Source: Fictibacillus terranigra | Lineage (GTDB): Bacteria > Bacillota > Bacilli > Bacillales > Fictibacillaceae | Length of the DNA: 64,000 nucleotides | Assembly (NCBI RefSeq): GCF_030412265.1 | Contig: NZ_JAUHLN010000002.1 | Span: 930,001 to 994,000, forward strand | Reading direction: 5' to 3' | Part shown: one piece after another, positions 17,956 through 25,722 of the stretch | Layout of the letters: every line of letters begins with the position of its first letter | Position numbering within the stretch: position 1 is the stretch's first letter | Translations under genes and position numbers: made by a program | Notes under the pieces: generated by a model | Seen by the model: the letters and a program-made list of their open reading frames with translations, nothing else | Told to the model about the DNA's origin: nothing | Database searches by the model: none

Positions 17956-18948
17956 TTAAGCCCGTTCTTCATAATATCTCCACCCTTTCTCCATTTGGCT
18001 TATAACGTCAAGTGTAGTCGGTAACTCTAATTGATCGCGTGCGAGTAAGACAGCTCCAAATACCGGTTGCATTTCAGGAATGATGAGCTCGATGGTATAA
18101 CCCTCATTCTCGATGGTCTTTTTAATCGAATCAAATACAGCAGGGTTTTTCCCCTTTTGCAGTACACTGCCCGTCAAAATAATGGGAATGGGTGCGGGTA
18201 AGCTGCCCAGTCTTTTGATGACGGAGCTTGCTGCCCGGCCTAACTCCTGTCCCATCTGTTTTAAAATCCTTATCGAGAGCTGATCTCCATCCATAGCGGC
18301 TTCATGAAGGACAATGGCCAAGTCGCCGGTCACTTTGGTCAATCCATCATCTAAGAACTGATTCCACATCTCTTCCATACTGTTAAACCCAAAATAGTGG
18401 GGAATACGCTGAGTTAGAATAGAAGGAATTTCACGGAGTTCCCAGGACCTGATGGCTGATCGAAAAGCTTCGACTGCCAGCGCGTTTCCCCCTACCGCTC
18501 CATCTCCATAGAGATAACCGAATCCCCCGGTTTGGACCACCATCCCTTCTTGGTTTCGGCCAGCTGCGTTGGTGCCGCTCCCACACACCAAAACTACCCC
18601 TGTATTTGAAGAACTCCCTAGACGTAAGCCTTCCATCGTGTCACACACCAGGTTCCATTTGGGAAACGGCAAGGTTGCGAGTGCTGTTTCAAGCAATCTG
18701 ATATCTTTTTCACGGTCTGCACCCGCTAAGCCATACTGTACAAAAGAGATGCCGTTATAAGTGATGTCAGCTTCCTTCATCGCATGTGAAATCGCTTCTC
18801 GTATGTTCGTTAACGCTTGAGTAATTCCATTGACTTGATAATTGGAACAACCAGAATGACCCTTCCCTAGGATTTTTCCGTTCTGATCCACGATGACGGC
18901 CTGTGTTTTGCTTCCCCCTCCATCGACACCCATCACAATCGTTTTCAT
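17956..18948 (-). CDS. BadF/BadG-family amino sugar kinase
   Basis: A 330-residue ASKHA-fold kinase. The phosphate-binding start is VMGVDGGGSKTQAVIVD, followed by GKGHSGCSNYQV, QYGLAGADR, the second phosphate motif GVVLVCGSGTNAAGRN and GGFGYLYGDGAVGGNALAVEA. This is the pattern of N-acetylglucosamine and glucosamine kinases (BadF/BadG/BcrA/BcrD ATPase family). It is translationally coupled to the upstream permease by a TAATG overlap. In this operon it probably phosphorylates an imported amino sugar. Precise sugar unknown. Confidence 0.88.
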   Translation of the reverse strand: MKTIVMGVDGGGSKTQAVIVDQNGKILGKGHSGCSNYQVNGITQALTNIREAISHAMKEADITYNGISFVQYGLAGADREKDIRLLETALATLPFPKWNLVCDTMEGLRLGSSSNTGVVLVCGSGTNAAGRNQEGMVVQTGGFGYLYGDGAVGGNALAVEAFRSAIRSWELREIPSILTQRIPHYFGFNSMEEMWNQFLDDGLTKVTGDLAIVLHEAAMDGDQLSIRILKQMGQELGRAASSVIKRLGSLPAPIPIILTGSVLQKGKNPAVFDSIKKTIENEGYTIELIIPEMQPVFGAVLLARDQLELPTTLDVISQMEKGWRYYEERA

Positions 18949-19913
18949 TATTCTTTTACACCCCCACCCGCGAGGCCTCCAACAATGTACTTATAAAGGA
19001 ATACCGAGACCAAAACCGGAGGCAGAGAGGCAATGAATCCACCAGCTGTCATTAGTCCCCAATTAATGCTGTGTTTACCAATGAATTCACGAATGGCGAT
19101 CGGCAGCGTCTTCGAGTCAAAAGATTGTGTAAAGGCACTGGCAAACATGAACTCATCCCACGCTAACAGCAAGGTGAATATTGCGGTCGCTGCAATTCCT
19201 GGCATGGCTAGAGGAACAATAATTCTAAATAAGGTGCCCATTCGCGAGCACCCATCAATGATGGCTGCCTCCTCCAGTGCTTTCGGGATGGTTTGGAAGT
19301 AACCCGTCATGATCCAAATGGCAAACGGAAGAGAGAAAGTGGTATAAGAAATTATTAACGACCAAACGGTATCCAGTAGCGGCGGCGTCTGGAACACTAC
19401 AAAGCTAGTAAAAGGAATGGTGATAGATATCCCATTTCTCATCATGACATAGAGCGGAGCGATTATGGAGATGGATGGTAAGAGCTGCATAGCCAGCACC
19501 GTAAACAAAGCGGAGTTACGAAACGGAAACTTGACCTTGGAGAAGGCATAAGATGCAAAGATAGCCAAAAACAAGGTGAAGATGGTCGTGCCCAATGAAA
19601 CGATCACACTGTTTTTCATCGCTGCGATAAACTCACCCGCGCCATTGCCCGTAAAAAGTTTGTAATAGTTTTCTAACGTTGGAGAGTGAGGGATTAAATG
19701 TCCGCTAAGAAGCTCTTCGGTTTTACTGATGGAAGACGTAAACAGATAAACAAAGGGCGCCAATGTGAAAATAGCCAGTAAGATCAAACCACTCCACAAG
19801 TAAAAGGGAGGAATGAGATCCGTGCTCTTTGTCTTAAACAATTTTGACTTTAATTTGACGGCAGGCTTCACTTCGTTCCGGATTGTACTCTGCTCAATCG
19901 TTGGTTCGAACAT
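18948..19913 (-). CDS. Carbohydrate ABC transporter permease (MalG/ThuG type)
   Basis: A 321-residue CUT1-family inner permease with about six membrane helices. The EAA loop is ALEEAAIIDGCSRMGTLFRIIVPL, which contacts the ATPase. The N-terminus is longer than usual and hydrophilic. It pairs with the MalF-type gene 14 bp upstream. No ATPase gene is in the locus, so a shared ATPase such as MsmX elsewhere in the genome is likely. Confidence 0.92.
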   Translation of the reverse strand: MFEPTIEQSTIRNEVKPAVKLKSKLFKTKSTDLIPPFYLWSGLILLAIFTLAPFVYLFTSSISKTEELLSGHLIPHSPTLENYYKLFTGNGAGEFIAAMKNSVIVSLGTTIFTLFLAIFASYAFSKVKFPFRNSALFTVLAMQLLPSISIIAPLYVMMRNGISITIPFTSFVVFQTPPLLDTVWSLIISYTTFSLPFAIWIMTGYFQTIPKALEEAAIIDGCSRMGTLFRIIVPLAMPGIAATAIFTLLLAWDEFMFASAFTQSFDSKTLPIAIREFIGKHSINWGLMTAGGFIASLPPVLVSVFLYKYIVGGLAGGGVKE

Positions 19914-19927
19914 GCTTATCCCTCCTT

Positions 19928-20851
19928 TTAAACCTCATGAGAATTCTTCTTTAACAATCGAATATATAAGACAATAAATACTAAAATGATGGCGGTAGAG
20001 ACCCAAGCCATCGCGGAAGCTTCTCCCAGGTAAAAGTAACGAAAAGCCTTGTTGAACGTCAGGTATGAAATGGATGTGGTAGGATCACCCGTGAAAACAG
20101 TTAGGATATCATACACACGAAAAGCAGCAATCGTACGAAGGACGACGGCAATCATCAGGATGGGAAACAACTGAGGAATGGTTACATACCAAAGCTTTTT
20201 CCAAAACCCTGCTCCATCCATCATCGCTGCTTCATAAAGAGACGATGGAATCGCCTGTAGGCCCGCCAATAATAATAGCGTCATAAAAGGAGTCATTTTC
20301 CACACATCCGCTACTACAACGGAATTGATAATATTATGAGCATCTGCCAGCCAGAGTGGGTTCTCACTCGCGCTAAGCACATGTATTTTTTTCAGAATGA
20401 TGGTAAACGATCCATTTCCCGGCTGAAAAATCCATTTCCACAGCAGGCCGTTTACCAATGTCAGCATCGCCCAAGGAATGATGATGATCATCCGAAAAAA
20501 TACCCTTCCCCGGAACATTTGATTTAACAATAATGCACTGAATAAGCCCAGTACTAATTCGGCCACCGTTGAAATCACTGTAAAGTAGCCGGTAAAATAC
20601 GTCGCGGTCCAAAAATCATGATTCTTAAATAATGCGATAAAATTACCGAAACCCACAAATACCACATCAGATCCATCCAGCATGTGGTACTTGTACATAC
20701 TCCAGACCAGCGATTGGTAAATGGGGAACAAAAAGGTCTTAAAGAGTATATAGAAGGTGGGCAACAGTAAGACAACAGCAAAAAGTAAATCTTTTCTCTG
20801 TTTTCTGCCCATGAATCTCGGATTCACTATCTTTCCAATCGATCTTCCCAT
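19928..20851 (-). CDS. Sugar ABC transporter permease (MalF/ThuF type)
   Basis: A 307-residue CUT1 permease with six predicted helices. The EAA motif is SLYEAAMMDGAGFWKKLWYVTIP at about residues 203-225. It starts after CAGGAGGC and lies between the solute-binding protein and the MalG-type gene. Forms the membrane channel of the operon's oligosaccharide importer. Confidence 0.92.
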   Translation of the reverse strand: MGRSIGKIVNPRFMGRKQRKDLLFAVVLLLPTFYILFKTFLFPIYQSLVWSMYKYHMLDGSDVVFVGFGNFIALFKNHDFWTATYFTGYFTVISTVAELVLGLFSALLLNQMFRGRVFFRMIIIIPWAMLTLVNGLLWKWIFQPGNGSFTIILKKIHVLSASENPLWLADAHNIINSVVVADVWKMTPFMTLLLLAGLQAIPSSLYEAAMMDGAGFWKKLWYVTIPQLFPILMIAVVLRTIAAFRVYDILTVFTGDPTTSISYLTFNKAFRYFYLGEASAMAWVSTAIILVFIVLYIRLLKKNSHEV

Positions 20852-20872
20852 CGCGAGCCTCCTGAGAAAGAA

Positions 20873-20897
20873 GAAGCGGTTAGACGATAACCGCTTC
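20873..20897 (-). terminator. Intercistronic stem-loop
   Basis: GAAGCGGTTA and TAACCGCTTC form a perfect 10-bp stem between the binding-protein and permease genes, followed by only a weak T tract. Such stems in importer operons commonly give partial termination or protect the binding-protein message, keeping that protein in excess. Confidence 0.55.
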
Positions 20898-20904
20898 CCG
20901 TTTT

Positions 20905-22230
20905 TTATTTTGCCTCTTCAATCGCTTTCTCAATACTTTTTGCAGCGGTGTTCAACGCATCTTCCGGTGATTTTTTGCCTAAGAGCGCTTCATGGATTTC
21001 AGCGGATAAAATGTCAGCCCACTCCACGTAACCCGGAGCGTTGGGACGATTTTGTCCATATTGAAATTGCTTCATGATCTTATCTACGGTCTTGGTTTTG
21101 TCAGCTGCTTTAAGGTCAGGGTCATCGTATAACCCTTCTAAGGTCGGATACATACCATCTTCCTCAAACATTGGGAGTTGGAAGTTCTTTGTGCTCATCC
21201 ATTTTAAGAATTGGAGTGCTGCTTGTTTATGCTTACTATCTTTCATTAAGGATATGCCTTCGGATCCTGTTACTGCGGCTGATTCTACGTCTCCGTTTCC
21301 TGGCATTAGCCCTACATCCGTTTTATTAATCACTTTGGATTTGGATGGATCATTCAAATCCGGATACATTCCTTCCCAGTTCGTCATCATGGCAATTTTT
21401 CCAGTGGCAAAGGCGTTTTTGACATCATCCTCACTCCACTGCATACTCGCTGGGTCCACGGTTTTATCCTTTTGAGTCAGGTCGACCATAAATTGAAGCG
21501 CTTTCAATCCTCCGCCTTTATTAAAAACCGGAGTTCCGTTCTCATCAAAGAACTTGCCGCCAAAGCCATACACTAAGCTGACGAAGTCACAGTTCAATCC
21601 CTCAGCTTGTTTCCAAGACCATGCGGAACCATATACCCCGTTCTTCGTAAGTTTTTTAGACATCTCCCTGAACTCTTCCCATGTTTTTGGAGGCGCATTG
21701 TACCCGGCTTTCGCAAGAAGTTCTTTGTTCCAATAGAAGTGTTTGGTGCTTGAGAAAAACGGCACAGCGACCAGGTGATCCTTGTACATGACAGAACTTA
21801 AAGACGATTGAGTGTATTTCTTTTGAACATCTTTAGGTACAGAATCGGCTAGATCATACGCTATGTTCCCTTCCATGAACTGACCTGCCCAAATGGTATC
21901 CATTTCAGCCAAATCGATATCTGCAGAATTGGAAAGTACCGCAGTCGTAATTTTGTTATAGAGTGAATTATAATCCACCGCAATCTCTTTCACTTTGATT
22001 CCCGTGTCTTTTGTAAATTCTTTTAGTATCTTTCCTCGAGGGCCGTTTTCACCGTCTGTGTTGACCCACAATAAAGTGATCTCTTCCCCTTTCAGGTCTT
22101 TCTTGTTATTCCAGCTCAGCTTTTCATCTTTCGCTTCACCTTTCTCTCCACTCGTTGGTGGTGCTGCATTACATCCGGTCAGCAAGATAAAAACCAAGAA
22201 TATTAGAAACAGAACTTTGCCTCTTTTCAA
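20905..22230 (-). CDS. Extracellular sugar-binding lipoprotein
   Basis: A 441-residue solute-binding protein of the CUT1 importer. The TTG start follows AGGGAGGG. A lipoprotein signal ends at the lipobox LTGC (~17-20), so it is tethered outside the membrane. The mature protein has the usual family features: ITLLWVNTDGENGPRGKILKE, DIDLAEMDTIWAGQF, YKDHLVAVPFFSSTKHFYWN and GVYGSAWSWKQAEG. It sits between the SIS gene and the permeases. Oligosaccharide binding is expected; the ligand is inferred from the locus. Confidence 0.9.
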   Translation of the reverse strand: MKRGKVLFLIFLVFILLTGCNAAPPTSGEKGEAKDEKLSWNNKKDLKGEEITLLWVNTDGENGPRGKILKEFTKDTGIKVKEIAVDYNSLYNKITTAVLSNSADIDLAEMDTIWAGQFMEGNIAYDLADSVPKDVQKKYTQSSLSSVMYKDHLVAVPFFSSTKHFYWNKELLAKAGYNAPPKTWEEFREMSKKLTKNGVYGSAWSWKQAEGLNCDFVSLVYGFGGKFFDENGTPVFNKGGGLKALQFMVDLTQKDKTVDPASMQWSEDDVKNAFATGKIAMMTNWEGMYPDLNDPSKSKVINKTDVGLMPGNGDVESAAVTGSEGISLMKDSKHKQAALQFLKWMSTKNFQLPMFEEDGMYPTLEGLYDDPDLKAADKTKTVDKIMKQFQYGQNRPNAPGYVEWADILSAEIHEALLGKKSPEDALNTAAKSIEKAIEEAK

Positions 22231-22257
22231 TATAGACCCTCCCTTTATGTTTAATCC

Positions 22258-23250
22258 TTACTCTTTCGTGGTTACTTTGGACAAAAGTGTGGCTTGTCCG
22301 AGAAACAAGCCTTTCTTCTGACTCAAGGCGGCGGTGGCCATCTGGGCCGCATAGCAATAAATCAAAGGGCTAACCCATTCATCAATGGACTTCAGCTGAA
22401 TGGACAATACCATAGGATGAGTCAATACCTGATCTGAAACGTAAACCACCTTGCCTCCGAGTTCTGCCATTTCCATTGCAAAATTATGATTTTGTGAGGT
22501 TGTCGTTCCTTTTGGATTAAATAGAATGCACTGAAATGAATCTGCCAGCAACTCAAACGGTCCGTGGCGGAACTGTCCAAGGGATAAAGATTCTGTATGC
22601 ATTCTAGCAGCTTCCTTTAACAAAAGAGCTCCAAGATCAGAGGTAATGACACTCGGACCGCGCCCCAGCAAAAACAGTGGCTGGTCAAAAGACAGAAAGC
22701 TTTCTATCTGATTCTTAATCTCTTGTTCATTAATGGCGGCCTCCAATCCAGAGACTGCTTGGACTAACGCGTCTTCTAAGGGTTCATTCGCCCATTGAGA
22801 GCACAATTGAAGCAATAGTCCTGCTGTTGAGGTAAAGGTTTTTGTCGCAGCAATGGCTTCCTCCTTTCCTGCTAAGGTATAAAAAACTTGTGATGCCTTT
22901 GAGGTAAGGGTACTTTGTGGTGTGTTCGTAATCGCAGTATATTCTTTAAGTTGAGCGGCTAATTGGCAAGCTTCAAAGGATTCTCCGCTTTGTGAAACAA
23001 TGATTGTTTGATAGTGTTGCAACATCGGCAGTTGATAATGAAGGAGCTCAGAGGTGTCCAGGGCTAGTGCTGGATAACCTTTAGCATTTAAATAAAGGGC
23101 GGCCAACTGACCGGCTGCTAATGAGCTGCCCATGCCCGTAAAAAGCAAAGGGCGATTGAGATCCAAGGACAAATGATTGCCCCTGTTGGATTCGAGGGTA
23201 TCTTTTAAAGCTTGAGGCTGTTCAGCTACCTCTTTCATAAACACATTCAA
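22258..23250 (-). CDS. Double-SIS-domain sugar isomerase/deaminase (GlmD/AgaS-like)
   Basis: A 330-residue protein with two SIS phosphosugar-binding domains. The first carries FTGMGSSLAAGQLAALYL and IIVSQSGESFEA; an ATKTFTSTAGLLLQL segment resembles the KTYT region of GlmS isomerase domains; the second carries FLLGRGPSVITSDLGALLLKEAAR and LGQFRHGPFEL. Such stand-alone isomerase halves act as glucosamine-6-phosphate deaminases or as fructosamine-type deglycases. With GlcNAc-type kinase and a deacetylase nearby, deamination of an amino-sugar phosphate fits best. Likely TTG start behind AGGAGG. Confidence 0.8.
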   Translation of the reverse strand: MNVFMKEVAEQPQALKDTLESNRGNHLSLDLNRPLLFTGMGSSLAAGQLAALYLNAKGYPALALDTSELLHYQLPMLQHYQTIIVSQSGESFEACQLAAQLKEYTAITNTPQSTLTSKASQVFYTLAGKEEAIAATKTFTSTAGLLLQLCSQWANEPLEDALVQAVSGLEAAINEQEIKNQIESFLSFDQPLFLLGRGPSVITSDLGALLLKEAARMHTESLSLGQFRHGPFELLADSFQCILFNPKGTTTSQNHNFAMEMAELGGKVVYVSDQVLTHPMVLSIQLKSIDEWVSPLIYCYAAQMATAALSQKKGLFLGQATLLSKVTTKE

Positions 23251-23267
23251 TGATTTCTCCTCCTGCC

Positions 23268-24662
23268 TTAAACCGTTATATTTTTGCCCCTAAATTGAGG
23301 GAGGTGTTCTTTATGGGCTTCAAGGTAGTCATCCATCATCGCCTTGGCTGACGTGAACGATGGAACGAGAGGATGAGCGGTTAAAGCATTCACACCCGCT
23401 TGATAATCTCCGTTTACAGCAGCTTCAACGGCTAACCGTTCATACGTTTTCACCGGATGGATCAAAGAAAGAGCAAAATCCGGCACTTCACCAATATTTA
23501 GTGGAAAGTATCCATTTTTATTCACGAGACAGGGCACCTCCACCACATCCTCTTTATGAAGCTGAGCAATGGTACCATTGTTTGGAACGTTTAACGTTAA
23601 GACTTGCTGTTTGTTGTTCGCAATACTGCGGATTATGTTTAAGGCCAGACCTTCATATCCTTCTTCTTCAAACGATAGTTCAACGGTTTCTTCTTCCTCG
23701 TGAACATCATGCACTTGTCCGGTCGTTTCCCTAGACATGTAGGTGCTGCCCCGTGCATCAAGCGTTTGTTTATAGTCGTCCCATGCTTCCTCCATTCGTC
23801 CCTGTTGAACGAGTTCTGAAACTCTTTGAAGAAGTGGGCGATTTAACTGTACGATTTGCTGTCCTCTCGTCTGATCGGATTGCAAAATGTTATTTACTGC
23901 TTGATCTGAATAGTAGAAGTAATACAGATATTCGTTGGGAAGCATCCCCATGTTTCGAATTAATTCGGGTTCGAAAAAGCGGAAAGTATGTGAAATGCGA
24001 GAGAGGTGTTCATAATTATCAAGGATTTCCGGGAGACGATCTACTCCCTTGTCATAAACAGAAGGTACCCATCCGAGATGGTTCAATCCAAAGTAAGTGA
24101 CTTGCAGGTCGGTATGCGGCACCTTTAAAAACTTACATAATGAGTTTTTAATTCCAGCGTGAGCATCGCAAATTCCAATCACTTTTTTGTGAGCGCCATA
24201 TGTAGTAAGTGCCTGTGTCATCAGCCCTGCAGGGTTGGTAAAGTTCAGCAGCCAGGCATCTGGTGCTTCCTCACTGATAATCTTGGAGTATTCCAGCATG
24301 ACCGGGATCGTTCGTAATCCCATAGCAAACCCGCCGGGACCGGTAGTTTCCTGTCCTAACACTCCGTATTTAAGGGCAATTTGTTCATCCATAACCCTAC
24401 CTTCTTCTTGCCCCACACGGATGGCAGAAAAGATGAAATCTGCGCCTCGTACGGCTTTACGGATATCCGTTGTAAACGCTAGTTTAAAAGCACCCTGATG
24501 TTTCTCTACCAAAAAACGAGAAATGTTCCCCATGATTGAAAGTCGTTCTTCATCTACATCAAAGAGAGTGACTTCCTTGAATGCAAGATCTTTATGGTTA
24601 AACAATCCTTCGATCAATAACGGGGTTCGCATCCCCGCACCGCCTAAAATAGTCAGTTTCAT
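23268..24662 (-). CDS. GH4 glycosidase, second paralogue
   Basis: A 464-residue NAD/Mn-dependent family 4 enzyme, distinct from the one at the operon's end. It begins LTILGGAGMRTPLLIEGLF and shows LGQETTGPGGFAMGLRTIP, LNFTNPAGLMTQAL, Cys165 in GICDAHAG and His195 in FGLNHLGW. It carries an acidic insertion (HDVHEEEETVELSFEEE) at ~318-334. GH4 cleaves through oxidation at C3, so both alpha and beta linkages, phosphorylated or not, are possible. Two differing paralogues in one operon suggest a mixed-linkage or two-step substrate. Confidence 0.88.
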   Translation of the reverse strand: MKLTILGGAGMRTPLLIEGLFNHKDLAFKEVTLFDVDEERLSIMGNISRFLVEKHQGAFKLAFTTDIRKAVRGADFIFSAIRVGQEEGRVMDEQIALKYGVLGQETTGPGGFAMGLRTIPVMLEYSKIISEEAPDAWLLNFTNPAGLMTQALTTYGAHKKVIGICDAHAGIKNSLCKFLKVPHTDLQVTYFGLNHLGWVPSVYDKGVDRLPEILDNYEHLSRISHTFRFFEPELIRNMGMLPNEYLYYFYYSDQAVNNILQSDQTRGQQIVQLNRPLLQRVSELVQQGRMEEAWDDYKQTLDARGSTYMSRETTGQVHDVHEEEETVELSFEEEGYEGLALNIIRSIANNKQQVLTLNVPNNGTIAQLHKEDVVEVPCLVNKNGYFPLNIGEVPDFALSLIHPVKTYERLAVEAAVNGDYQAGVNALTAHPLVPSFTSAKAMMDDYLEAHKEHLPQFRGKNITV

Positions 24663-24679
24663 GATTCATTCCTCCTGTT

Positions 24680-25590
24680 TTATTTTATGGGCTCAAAAAA
24701 TTCCTGTTGTACTTGTTGCCAGGTTGGGCTGCTGGTGGTTCCTCCTAAACTTTGCACTGAACAGCTTCCACAGTAATTCCCCAGTTTAACTGAATCCTCT
24801 AAAGGCCATTCCTTTAGAATTCCAGTTAGCAGACCGGCAGAGAAAACATCACCTGCCCCAGTTGTATCAACAGCACTGCATGGATATCCCTGGATCTTTT
24901 TCGTGGTGTTACGATGTCTTATCATTGCGCCGTCTCCCCCCAACTTAATGACTACAGGGGCAGCGTATTTGCTTAATTTCTCAATGGCTTCATGGGGATC
25001 CCATATACCGGTTATCATTTCTGCCTCTTTTTGATTGGGGGTAAAAATATCCGCCATTTTAATTGATTCGTCTAATTGGGGTTCGTAAGCCATTCCTCAT
25101 CCCAACCGACATCTAAAGAGATATACATGCCTTTTTTCTTTGCTGCTTCAATGACAGCTCTATTTTCCTTGCCCGCCCACGTATGTAATACTTTCGCATC
25201 TGTCTTTTGAATCACCGTACACGCATACTCTGCTAGGTTTAATTTTTCCACGTTATCCTGATAGGAAAGAAACGACCGGTCTCCTCCATAATTGATGGCT
25301 ACCGACAAACAACGCAGTGGTTCATCGACTTCTAACATGAGAGAAGTCGATACTCCCTCAGCCTCTAAGCTTTCTTTCATAAAATGGCTTAAAAAATCAT
25401 TACCGATAGGGGAGATCACAGCTACTTTCATTCCTAACCTTGATAATGCAACCGCAGTGTTGTAAGCCGCTCCGCATGTGAATTCAAACGACCCGCAGTA
25501 TACTTCCTCTCCTGGTTTGGGGAGTTTTGGAATGGATGAAAAAATGATATCGGTTGAAATGATTCCTTGAACCAGAACATCATAAGTCAT
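24680..25590 (-). pseudogene. PfkB-family carbohydrate kinase, frameshifted
   Basis: First gene of the operon. The N-terminal frame (MTYDVLVQGIISTDI, PKPGEEVYCGSFEFTCGAAYNTAVAL) stops after EEWLTNPN near 25072. The next frame continues as PQLDESIKMADIFTPNQKEAEM and holds the PfkB signature VDTTGAGDVFSAGLLTGIL with the catalytic Asp. The break is at a run of four C near 25078-25081; one more C restores the frame. Intact it would be ~303 residues, normal for the family. Either a recent mutation or a sequencing error. Would phosphorylate a sugar or sugar phosphate late in the pathway. Confidence 0.8.
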
Positions 25591-25620
25591 GAAATATCCC
25601 CCTTCCTTTTATTTGTCTTA

Positions 25621-25635
25621 TTGTTACTACAAATC
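25621..25635 (-). promoter_or_regulatory. GntR operator candidate at the PfkB promoter
   Basis: Minus-strand GATTTGTAGTAACAA matches two similar sites beside the GntR gene (28535-28549 and 28689-28703), with shared core TGTwrTAACA. It overlaps the -10 element of the operon promoter, a classic repression position. Confidence 0.55.
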
Positions 25636-25660
25636 TATTTCATTTCTCAATCGTTGTCAA
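25632..25660 (-). promoter_or_regulatory. Sigma-A promoter of the sugar operon
   Basis: A perfect TTGACA (25655-25660) and TAGATT (25632-25637) are spaced by 17 bp, about 40 bp upstream of the PfkB gene. Confidence 0.65.
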
Positions 25661-25689
25661 TTTAATTTTCTAAATTTTTTGAATAAAAA

Positions 25690-25715
25690 CAAAAGCGGCA
25701 TGAAAATCGCCGCTC
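25690..25715 (-). terminator. Terminator of the PIG-L gene
   Basis: On the minus strand AGCGGC and GCCGCT enclose GATTTTCAT and are followed by TTTTGTTTTT, a few bases past the PIG-L stop codon. Confidence 0.75.
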
Positions 25716-25722
25716 TTGTTCA

